Shown here one piece after another: positions 54,459 to 64,000 of a stretch of DNA of 64,000 bases; position 1 is the first letter of the stretch; every line of letters starts with the position of its first letter. Source of the DNA: Amblyornis subalaris (Eukaryota; Chordata; Aves; Passeriformes; Ptilonorhynchidae); assembly GCA_018881555.1 (NCBI GenBank), contig JACAXG010000012.1, forward strand, positions 12,310,181 to 12,374,180, written 5' to 3'. Both the position numbers and the translations under genes were made by a program. The notes under the pieces are model-generated. The model had not been told where the DNA came from, searched no databases, and was given only the letters and a program-made list of their open reading frames with translations.

Positions 54459-57400
54459 CTAGGAGAGGGAATAATAAAAATTTTAGTTAAGGGTGGAAAA
54501 AAAAGAAAAAGACACATGAGGAGCAGAAGTCTTTTCCTGTTGGTTCTAAGCATCACTCCAAAAGATGTCATTTTCAGCTCTATATTAATAATAAAGAGTT
54601 GGGGAATAAATAAAAAAAGCCATAGGTTATGGTATGGCTAGAATCTCCATCAGGTAGTATCTATTAATTATTGCTTTTTGCCTATAACTGGACATTTTAC
54701 AACAGTTAGTTTGCTATTCCTTTAGAAAAAAAAGCAGTTTGAAACAGAATTTCTAATGTACCAGAAATGCAGCAAAGACTATTTCCAACTACTTCACTGC
54801 TGGCCAAAGGGACTTCTGTGTTTTCATGGAAGGAAGCTAAATACTGCTATAGCAACCATTAGAAGTGCTCTTCTTCTGGGTTATGCTTAATTTAGTACAT
54901 CTGGTATTTTAGCAGCTCTCATATGTCTGTCTAATCCTTAGTTAGCCTTTAGAGCCCCCTGCTCAGCAACTGGGAAAATTCACTTCCTTCCCAGCAATCT
55001 CCAAATTTAGTTATTTTCTAGAGTTCAGGGTAAATTAATCTGGATTTGACTCCTCACTTTTTACTGGAAGGGAAGTTTCATTCAATGTGGAGAACTGCTT
55101 TAAAAAAAACAACAACAACAAAATCCCAAAAAACCAACAGGCTCCTATGGAGTCTCAAACCTCTCACTGATCTGGATAGCGAGATTAAAAGCAATAAGCA
55201 GGGCAGTGCTGCCTTTTGGCTCACATGCAGTGGTTGCTGACCTAAAAAGTCCTTTGTAATACAGTCGATCTTCCCTTTTAGCATCCTTAAAAAGTCCTCC
55301 AGCAGAGGCCAAAAACTTCAAAGAATTTGCTCTGCAGCCGGAAACCACAAATCAATCTGACGGCAGAGCTCATGGGAGGAAGTGGCCTCTGCTGCGCCAA
55401 GCTGCCCTTCGGTCCCACTCTCCTGCTGCACAGCCCAGACACTCCGAGCTTGCTCAGCGCTCCCAGCCACGAGGCACCCCGAAAACCTGAGCAGCTCTTA
55501 CAGCCATCATCTCATCACCAACGCTGCATTTTCCTACACCCACTGTTCCAGTATCACACATATAAATGATGTCTCTTCCTAAACATACCCCTGCATCAAC
55601 AGTATCTTTGCTTATATCAGCTCTCTTCCCAAATAGCAGAGTAGTCAAAATAAGGCCACATTTTCTTCTCAGTCCCTAGCGGTGCTTGTATCTAAACTCT
55701 AGCAGGGAGAAGAGACTTCTGCTTCACCATCAACAGAGATGGGACTGCAAACAGCTTACAATTACTTAGTCTGGATAAACTCAATAGCAATACACAATGA
55801 ATGTTTTTAATCTGCAAGACAAGAAACAAAACCACATCCCAAAAAGCAAGACTCCCAGCAAGCAGGCTGTTTTCCAGACCTAAAGGCANGCAGGCAGTCC
55901 AGACTAGTGCAATGCATTTGCTTTAGTAGTTTATTCCTTTGCAGCCTCCATTAAACTAGAAACTTACTGGATATACTTTTTTAGACACAAAAAACCACAC
56001 ACCCTTGAGCAAATTAAATGACATCTGGTAACAGAACAAAGGAAAATGGCAGATGTTATTTTCAAGGAAAGAGCCAAATTAGCCTTTTAATAAATTCTCA
56101 AATCTGAACAGATACAAACTGTACTCACTACCATGACTCTAGAATCCACGCAGTGTGGTACAACCAGATAAAAGGTTCAGTATTTGCCTACAGGAATTTT
56201 ACTTCACTATTGTTACAGGGTTCCAAATTTTCTTCTTTATTCAAAATGAATAAACCCACCAAATCAACACTACTGAAAAGAGGGGCCACTTCACAGAACA
56301 AAAGGAGCGAGCCACATGACAACGGCAGACTAAGTGAGGGACTCTTACTCAGCAAACTTTAGGAGTTCACACATACATAAACACTTTTATTCCACAGCTA
56401 AAACCACCACAAGTGCAGTCCTTATTTCAGGCAAAAATATGAAGTTGTACCAAGCAGAAAGAAATACTATTTTGAGATGCAAACTTCTTATCAAACAAAG
56501 CTTTTTAACAATGAAAAAACCCCAAACAACAAAAGGTTGTTTCACCTTCACTAAAGAGAAGGTAGAGCTTCATACACCTACACTGAGTTGGGGAGGAGTT
56601 TTGCATTCTTTTTGAGTTGTTTTCAGTAGAACTTGGCACCTAGTGTCTATTCTAATCTATAAATCTCATAGAAATCTGTGAACTTTTCAGTCACATGCAA
56701 AACAGTTCTCTCAAATGTAGTAACTCTTAATTCTTTCTACAGCAGCAATTCTGCTTCACAGCCCTATTTGAAACTACTTCAACAAAAGCACATTTTCTCT
56801 AATGACTTTCAAGGACTTAAAAGCCAAAATGAGTACTATAAATGAGTACACATTGAAAATTGGATCCTTCTTTACAAGAATTCTGTCAAAAGAAAAGAAG
56901 TATTAGCTACACAACAGTGTTTTGTTATTCTAACACTAGATACTTTTTAGCATGCTGCATTGAAGCAAATGCACTCTTAAGCAAANAAGAAACATACTCA
57001 TCAGATATCTCAATGTTGAGCTTCTGTTTGGTTTGGCTGAGAGTAGTGCGGTAAAGTTTAGTGGCCATTTCAATAAGGTGATCACTGCTGAGCAGGAAAT
57101 CTCCTTTACTGGCTGCTTCTGAACCCTGAAACAGGAAGGAAAGTAGTTAGGACTACCAAACCCTTAAGTATGATTAAATGCCAGCCAAGGAAGAGGATTT
57201 ACAAGGAGTCTTCTCTTCCCAGTTCAAGGAAACAACAATCTTTTGTCTCGTACATTAAATAAGGAATGCAGTGCCGTCTATAGGATCAAAATGCAATTTG
57301 CCCTCAAACAATCTACAAACCAGTTGAGAAAGATAAAAAAATCCCTTCTGGCCCTAAAGGGGAGTCACATTCATTTGTCCTATAAAACTGTAGTGTTTCT

Positions 57401-60400
57401 GTATCCCTCTTCTGGATACACCACAGCAAGCTTCCAATATTTGCAGAAAGGAACAGAAGCAAATTACCAACACCAGGATTAGGATGATGGCAGTGAGTAT
57501 GAAAAGACGCTGTATATAACAGTCTTCAAATCCATTTAAGCAAGAATATAAATGCCAGCTTAATGATTTTAGCAGAGCAACACTGACAGTGCAGTGAAGC
57601 AAATATAGCACTGAACCAAGTTCTTTAGAGCTGGGTAACAAATTAACTGTGCCTCAATGTGGACTTCTTGGCATCCCATAAAGAAGAGAGAAATATTCTA
57701 CCACTATATGTAAGGAAAACACTGCCACAAGGTACCTGAACCATATTACAAATGGAAAACTCTGATCCTGGAGAGGCTACAGTGAAATATGAAGTCTGAT
57801 TTTCACAAGGAGGTGATCATTCATAATGTAATAACCGTTCTCATCTGGCTTCAGTAGCTTTAAATCCAAGTTTTTTCAGATATGGCAAAGTTCAATAACG
57901 TTCTAAACGTACAGGCTGAACCACTAAGATTTAATATTGCAAGATAATTGACAAACAGGTTTTACACCATTGCATGTAAAACAGTCATATTATTGTGTGA
58001 TGAAGTTGTAACCAACCTCCTTGAGGTGCACTGCAAAGAATCCATCGTTTTGGGAGCTCATGGACACTTTGGTAACGTCTCCCAGTGGAACCTCTGACTT
58101 GATAGTCCCAGATTTTTGATCCGCAAGAAGAACATTATTTTTGGTTAATAAGAAAATCCTGGATGCAGCCTGTGAAAATGCAAAAATGCAGATCATTGTC
58201 CACATGAAGAGAGAACTGGTTTTCATCGAGCACCTACTAAGACTCCAAGGAGTTCATAGAGTTAAAAAGCTTGGCCCACATTAGCAAACATGAACATTTG
58301 ATGTTCAGTAAAAGCTGCAGATCAGTTAAAATCAGGTCAAATTTATTTATGTGTCTAATTATAGATTGAGAAGCTTAGCTCATTTTGGCACATATGCTTA
58401 GGTATAAACAGTTCCTTTAATTACTGGCTTACAGTTATAAAATTCAGAAAGTGAAACTCTGAAACTATGCAGATCAGAGTAACCTCATTTCTCATGGTCT
58501 TTAAATCTCCAGGAAAATCAACACACCTTTTCAGTGATAGCTAATGCAGGACTAAGCCTCTATATTGACCATTATTCACCAAAACTATGTAGCTGAGCAA
58601 GACACATCACATAAGTATTTTCAGAGTTATGTTCTCCTCCCTTTATCTATTGGAATTTCCCTTTAGGAGGATAAGCATTCATATTTTCAAATGACAAATA
58701 TTTTTAAAGCATGAAACGTGTATTCTTAAATTTGTCGTAGAAAATAGTAAGAAAGAGAAATGAGAACTTACTCTACATACAGCTTTTTCTCCTGTAAATT
58801 TTTAAATAATAAAATCTTTATTATAATGAAGAAGTAGCTGTCTTAAGCACATAGAACCAGAGCTCATTAATTTNTTTTTTTCTTAAATCTTGAGAGTTGT
58901 AGCCTAGGCAAGTTCAGGAAAGATATTGTCTTCATTTAATTAGTTTCTTCTAAACCGGAAAATTAACTTGGCATCAACAACAGGCAGCCTAATTTCACTC
59001 CTACAAATGCATAAATGGCATCTACATCTGAGAAGCTGAGATCTACTACTTCTAATATTTAGACAGATATGGTAAAAGCAATTAAATTTACTAAGGTAGA
59101 ATAATACCTCCTGTTTTAATGAGTATAATTTAAATGCAAAATGTGTTCTGTGTTGGCAGAATTAAAAAGTACCCACCATATTTAACAACTTTATTCAAGT
59201 GATACAAGAAGCTTGCCTCTTCATTCCAAAGAGCTTTTGAACACAGACAAAGCCAGCAGAGTATGCCATTCATAATTTCAAAAGATATTAAAATGTAATA
59301 ATCAGAAGCTTGAGTGACAGTGTGGACTTTGAAAAGTTTTCTAAATACTTGAATAAGAACAATATTTTCAAAATATTTATTTTCTTTAATTGGAACTAGA
59401 AGATCTTAGCTGAGTACAGAGTCCACATTGAGTTGTGACACAATACACTCTGTTACCAGTTGATGAGATAGCATTTTTGTTGTGTTTGAAAAGTTTTGTT
59501 TCATGTTTGAAAAGTCACTGAAAACTACAAACCAAGATTTTAGTAACCTCCATGTAAATTTAAAAGAGGTGTTTAAAATCACCATTTTACCTAAAACCAA
59601 CATCTCCAGTCTTGCCCTTAGAAACACACATTTTTTTTTTAAATCCTCAGACTATTCCATGATGGTAACAAAGTCGCCCTCTCAATGTATTTATAACAAA
59701 AATTATTCACCCTTCTGGATAAAGCAATTCCATTTTATTACCTTCCCATTGGCTCTATTGATCTTATTCACAACTTCTGCAATAATGATCTTTTCATCCA
59801 CAGCATCTTTGAGTTTTTTGTACTTGGGGTTCTCGCTGATCTCCAGGTAAGCCCCTTGGAACGGCTGCCCAACACTGCCCAAAGGAAAGGCAAAGGAAAC
59901 ACGAGTTAAATACGACTCTCAGGGCAGAAGCAAACCTGACACCGTCACAGGCTTCATAAGGAGATGCACCAAATATAATTTCCAATTATTCTATACAGCC
60001 AGAAACTTCCTTAAGCTTGGACACACCCTCTTGCAGGGAAAGTCATTTGCTGCTTCATTTTTAGTGAGAGAATAGTCTTAACAAACCAGAAACCTCTACA
60101 CACAATGTCCACCTTCTGTGGACTTGTTCACTCAGCACGTTGGTGTCGGCATTAATCCATGCCATGCAGGCATAGTGTGCCAGCAGAAAATAACATGGGA
60201 ATTGCTGCAAAGTAGTGTGGATACATCTCCCAGTACCTCATCCCAGGGGAAAGGAGAAAGGGTAAATAATGCTACGTGTGTTAGACACAGAATCTTATAC
60301 ACATTATCAGCCCAGTGATGGTGAATGAAGAGAAATTTATCATCAAAGACAGAATTGGATAGTTTTTTTCCTTGCTCTGGAAACATTGTCCAATTTAATG

Positions 60401-62809
60401 AGCCAAATTGCTATGGATATCAGACACACGGACATCCTTGCATATGCAATCAATTGTGATTTAAAATCACCTGATAAGAGTCTCTGTGAAAGCAGAAAAT
60501 AAAACCTCAGCAGGACTGACACAGTATTAATACTGACAGGCAGGAATTTAGTGACAGACGTGAGCTTGCNTTCAAGATCTGCTGTTAAACACGTAGCAGC
60601 TGCTTGCCAAGACCTGCGGCACTTGCAAATCCCCCCATCTTTATCCACCTCAGGGTGTTAAAGTAAGGGCTTCACTAGAGATTAAGAATTGGTGAATGCA
60701 GTCACTGCTTGCTTTGTTTGGAAGTCACTTTAACTAATCACTTTGATTAAATTACAAAGTACTAAGGCAAAGTTTTGCCAAGGGTAGAGCCCAAGAGAAA
60801 CCAATATATTATGTGGAACTGCCTTTACAATTGCATCGCTGGCACACAGGGAGGTGGGAGAGAAAAGGAAGGGTACTGGGATTTTAGTAATCAAAAGAAG
60901 TCCCTCTCTCCCTCTCTCTTCTTAAATAATTACACTATACACAGAAAATTAGCCACATCCTATGAATCACTATCATACTAACTAATCAGAAACTTTATAC
61001 AGTAATTTCCTCTACCCTTAGGCCAATTAAAAAAAAAAAAAAACCAACAAAACAACAGTCGGAGCTAATCAGCTTGAATACCAGACAAAAAGAGATGGAA
61101 ATATTTCTAAATGAATGCAGGATGGTGAAAGCATTCCAACTTTCTACCATGTTGGAGCTTTGGGGTTTTTTTGTTCTTATAATTAGCATTATGAAACCAT
61201 AGTCACCAAAACAGTAGATTCCCTGTGGACTTTGTCCCTAATCAAATGATGACAAGTTAAAAGCTAAAACTGAAATGAATCAGCAGTCATTCTCTATCAC
61301 ATATACCATTTAAGAATGTCTTGCATAAAAATGACCCATATATATATATTTTGCTGTATAATATTTCATTGTTCAGTCTTGGTGTAAAAAAAGACCAAAA
61401 CCAGGGATATAAATAGAATTCCTTTCTTCCCAAGGAGCTCTATGCTGAGCAGATGCATACTGACTAAAAGCAAAAAAGCCTGCTTGCTCCTAGAAAAGTC
61501 CAAAGGCACCATCTTTATCTTTTCCCAGCAGCCTAAAAAGACGCCCCAAAGCAAATAAGGGACAAACCACAAGCTAGCACATATAGCCATTAAACAAGTG
61601 ATCTACTGAAGGGAAAAAAAGAGAAACATATACTGAGCCCATCGCAGGAAAACAGGAAATGGCTCAATAAAAAAATGACACAAAACAAAACCAATGAAAC
61701 ACACAAACAACAAGCAGAACTTGTCCATGCATGGAACTGTTCTCACAAACTCTTGCAGATTCCTGTTCCTGCCTCTGCTGAACCTTGCTTCTCATTTTAC
61801 TTGTTTCTGCTCAGTTCAAACTACAGCTTCTAAGAGAAAACTCTCTTGAGAAGGACAAGATGTTTATTTTCAAGAAAAAAGAATTTCTAAGCTCATATTG
61901 ACTTAAAAAGTGTAACCCAACTTATTTCAAGGACATCAGATCACTCTTTTGTCAGTTTTACTGCATACCAAAAGAAGCACATTCTTTAAATAAAATCAGA
62001 TACAACTGCACTTTCTTGTCTAATGCTAGGTCTGTAGATAAAAATGACAAGAATTTGTCGGTTTTAAAGAACTCAATAGTCTGAGAAACCAAAAAAATTA
62101 TTTGAAGAGATTTTACATTATTTAAAAAAAAGAAAACAAGATTCTATAATGGAAATAGAAAATTTTTTTTAAGTATCTTTGCAAAAAGATATACACTAGC
62201 ACATCTAATTCTTAAATTACCTACCCTTNACCTTAGAGCATTATGGTGGATGTGCTGAGTTTGAACACAGGAGAGTTCCCTGGCATGCCTCGTCTGGGAG
62301 TGAGTGTCAATTGTCACTTACAGCCTTCCAGCTCACTACCTTTATTTGCTGCAGGAAACTGTGCGATGGCAACTAGGGGAAAGGGCGAGAGACGTTCCCT
62401 TCTGCAAGTTCCCCAAACTTTTACAATGTGAATGGGTCATGGAGGGTTAGAACACCAAACCATAATGGATTCTGGACAGAAGTGCTGGGTATCACAGGAT
62501 TAGTGGCTGCAACAACATCTAAGTTAGAAGCAAACTGAGGTCAATTTTCAGGATGGTAAAGTCAAATGATGGAGGGATGTTGTCAAACAAGGAAAATGCA
62601 CTTTCCTGCTTGAGAGAAAAAGCAAAATCTTGCTTAGTTTCCTAAATCTATGTAAGGATATTGATTTTCTTGTACTCTAAAACCAGCAGAATCAGTCATT
62701 ACCTGGCTGGGTATAAAGCCTTCTTGTCCTTGAAAAGTTCACTTGCTTCCAGTTTTTCTTCATATATAAGCTTCTGCTGATCTGTGAACTGATCTCTGTA
62801 CTTTTTACA
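54335..62809 (-). CDS. MYO1D: Unconventional myosin-Id, C-terminal part (last five coding exons)
   Basis: Five exons on the - strand (62809-62703, 59874-59742, 58169-58017, 57125-56998, 54458-54335) join in frame into 214 residues ending in TAA. Introns are 2828, 1572, 891 and 2539 bases, all GT-AG. The product is the tail homology 1 (TH1) domain of a short-tailed class I myosin, a basic PH-like membrane-binding module. The C-terminus ending RLLEVAVP, the segment KLYRTTLSQTKQKLNIEISD and the start CKKYRDQFTDQQ match MYO1D as I recall it and not MYO1G, MYO1C or MYO1E. Human MYO1D is about 1006 residues, so motor and IQ motifs lie beyond 64000 and the gene is cut by the window edge. MYO1D is an actin-based membrane motor involved in vesicle transport, and in left-right asymmetry in several animals. 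No frameshift or stop is seen. Confidence 0.95.
54459..56997 (-). other. MYO1D: MYO1D last intron (2.5 kb)
   Basis: GTATGT...CTCTCCTAG boundaries. The 55.33-55.55 kb part is more GC-rich than the rest. No exon, RNA or repeat was recognised. Confidence 0.7.
56998..57125 (-). CDS. MYO1D: MYO1D exon (penultimate)
   Basis: Acceptor CCTGTTTCAG|GG, donor GATGA|GTATGT. 128 bases encode GSEAASKGDFLLSSDHLIEM and continue through KLYRTTLSQTKQKLN to a Glu codon split GA|G across the last intron. This is the most family-diagnostic stretch for MYO1D in the window. Confidence 0.96.
57126..58016 (-). other. MYO1D: MYO1D intron (0.9 kb)
   Basis: GTTGGT...CCTGTTTCAG boundaries; no recognisable content. Confidence 0.7.
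58017..58169 (-). CDS. MYO1D: MYO1D exon (third from the end), TH1 beta-strand core
   Basis: Acceptor TTTTCACAG|GC, donor GAG|GTTGGT. 153 bases, exactly 51 codons with phase 0 on both sides: ASRIFLLTKNN, then LLADQKSGTIKSEVPL, then SMSSQNDGFFAVHLKE. Alternating hydrophobic residues with basic patches suit the PH-like part of TH1. The donor GTTGGT is weaker than the consensus GTRAGT but is the only position that keeps the frame and the family sequence. Confidence 0.95.
58170..59741 (-). other. MYO1D: MYO1D intron (1.6 kb)
   Basis: GTAATA...TTTTCACAG boundaries; AT-rich, no recognisable content. The 122-codon + strand frame at 59482-59850 overlaps the antisense of the neighbouring exon and resembles no known protein. 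Confidence 0.7.
59742..59874 (-). CDS. MYO1D: MYO1D exon (fourth from the end)
   Basis: Acceptor CTTTGGGCAG|T, donor AAG|GTAATA. 133 bases complete the split Ser codon and give 44 codons beginning VGQPFQGAYLEI and ending VVNKINRANGK, a typical TH1 segment for the MYO1D/MYO1G pair. It ends in phase 0, so the next exon starts on a whole codon. Confidence 0.95.
59875..62702 (-). other. MYO1D: MYO1D intron (2.8 kb)
   Basis: Bounded by GTAATG (donor) and GGGCAG (acceptor). It contains a 15-base A run at 61029-61043 and a short (AT)6 at 61338-61349. I see no additional exon, RNA gene or recognisable mobile element in it. Open frames such as 62243-62431 (+) look like chance. Confidence 0.7.
61029..61043. 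repeat. A15 homopolymer run in a MYO1D intron
   Basis: Fifteen consecutive A on the + strand followed by an A/C-rich stretch. Confidence 0.8.
62703..62809 (-). CDS. MYO1D: MYO1D exon (fifth from the end)
   Basis: Starts after an acceptor ending TTTTGTAG and ends AG|GTAATG. 107 bases encode CKKYRDQFTDQQKLIYEEKL and then a lysine/glutamate-rich stretch, ending in a split codon completed by the next exon (AG|T, Ser). It begins in phase 0. It corresponds to the segment between the IQ region and the core of the TH1 domain. I could not find the preceding exon in the remaining 1.2 kb. Confidence 0.93.
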
Positions 62810-64000
62810 CTACAAAACAGGATATATTAAACAAACCATAAAATTATCTTTCCCAATCTCACAGCACCACAGACGAATGTTTGCTCATTGCTCAAGATGC
62901 ACATTCTTTGTATGCTTCTGAAGTGACTCAGCTCCATCCTACATGCCACTGTAACAAACAGGAGAGGTGTTTTTCTCCTCACCCATTTTAGATACTTTTG
63001 AATTACACGGAACAATATATAAAACATCTCATGCAAGCATGTTGCACTTGAACATGAGCTTAATCTATGAGACACCAGTCATTGGAAGACTGAGCTAAAA
63101 AGGTGCACAGAAACATATACGCAGTTCCACAATTGTGGAAGTTTATATAGGCAGAGAGAAAGAAAAAAACACAGCTGAGAGGGTGGATTTTGCAGGCTCA
63201 GAAAGAAAAACTGTTCCTTGACAATTCACAGAAAACACAGCCCACAAGATCAGTAAAACATCCCATCAGCACTCGTACAGATTCTCGCCGTTCTCTCCAT
63301 CCAAAGATCCAAAACAAATGTCAGCTAACGGCAGCTCATAAGTAAAAAATTCCACCCAGTACTTCCAATGTTGGTCTAAGAGCTAGTCCCAGTCCTGGCC
63401 ATGGACACAAGTATTACAAGCTATTAATTAACAGGCAACAGACATACTGCCTTACTGCTAATGTAAGAGCTGATGGCAGGGAGCAAACTTCTCTCCCTAG
63501 CCCCAGAAAGGAGTAGCCAGGATAGTTATATCCCTTGCAGGCCAAAGGCAATTATCAAAAACCATGCTTCTTCCAAAGAAATAAAATTATCCTGGCTGGA
63601 ATCGAAGGANATAAATCCTAAAAATAGGCCCTTCATGAACAAAACTGTTGAAAATCATGGGAAGAAGTTCTGCACAGACTGGACCAGAATGTGTCCTACC
63701 CTCCACAAATGGAAAATCCTCTTTAGTTCCTTGTGGGTTGAATCCAAGAAAAGGTAAGGCCTCGCTGGCCAGTTTTTATCTATTGGTGATAAAGAAGGCA
63801 TCTTATTCTTCATTTCCAAGAAGTATTTTTGCATCTGTGATAAAATTGAAGCAAGATGTTTTATTAATGTTCAAATACAGGGTTATTGAAATATGCAAGG
63901 AAAAGCAGATGCTCTGTGATTAAAAAGCACAGTTACCTATCTGCAACTCTTAGCTCTCATAAACCAGAATATGGATTTTAAAAGCCAGGTATATTGAAAA
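62810..64000 (-). other. MYO1D: MYO1D intron, cut by the window edge
   Basis: Sequence upstream (in gene sense) of the first visible MYO1D exon, whose acceptor is TTTTGTAG. No further exon with MYO1D-like coding was found to position 64000. Confidence 0.6.

Noticed and set aside
57354..57641. 95-codon - strand frame rich in hydrophobic residues, considered as a membrane protein
   Set aside because: It sits inside a MYO1D intron, has no family match, and hydrophobic runs are expected from T-rich antisense sequence.
61338..61349. (AT)6 run as a microsatellite of interest
   Set aside because: Only 12 bases long; common in introns.

Overview
This is vertebrate nuclear DNA, most likely from a bird. 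Three things point there. There are several 3'-truncated CR1 LINE fragments carrying the characteristic avian-type 3' end, while other repeats are few and old. The myosin introns are short. The recognisable proteins are vertebrate ones. Isolated single N bases are scattered through otherwise continuous sequence, so this looks like a draft consensus with ambiguous or heterozygous positions rather than assembly gaps.

Only two protein-coding loci can be supported. (1) An intronless, intact testis-specific serine kinase most like TSSK6 lies on the + strand at 35791-36624. It is GC/CpG-rich and has a GC box upstream and a poly(A) signal about 50 bases after the stop. (2) The last five coding exons of MYO1D, an unconventional class I myosin, lie on the - strand between 62809 and 54335. 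They encode the C-terminal 214 residues, essentially the lipid-binding TH1 tail. All splice sites are canonical GT-AG, all exon phases join correctly, and the frame ends in TAA. The motor domain and IQ motifs lie beyond the right edge of the window. The probable 3' UTR runs left from 54334 into an AT-rich block with several candidate poly(A) signals.

Layout: 1-35.7 kb is gene-poor DNA with CR1 pieces (about 17.4, 18.1, 23.1 and 27.4 kb), a MIR-like fragment (8.5 kb), a two-copy unidentified repeat (8.2 and 9.6 kb) and small tandem duplications. 35.8-36.7 kb is the kinase. 36.7-53 kb is again gene-poor. It holds two plus-oriented CR1 pieces (41.0 and 47.7 kb), an octamer/homeodomain-type motif cluster (38.75 kb), and a roughly 0.8 kb block at 45.1-46.0 kb that is open for long stretches on both strands but matches no protein I recognise. 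53-64 kb is the 3' end of MYO1D.

The two genes do not form a functional unit that I can see. One is a spermatid-type kinase, the other a membrane-cytoskeleton motor. The striking points are that the TSSK6-like gene sits next to MYO1D rather than in the neighbourhood known from mammals, and that no CDS for CDK5R1, which lies just beyond the MYO1D 3' end in human, is visible in the 53 kb to the left. I found no convincing undescribed system. The best unexplained item is the bidirectionally open block at 45.1-46.0 kb.
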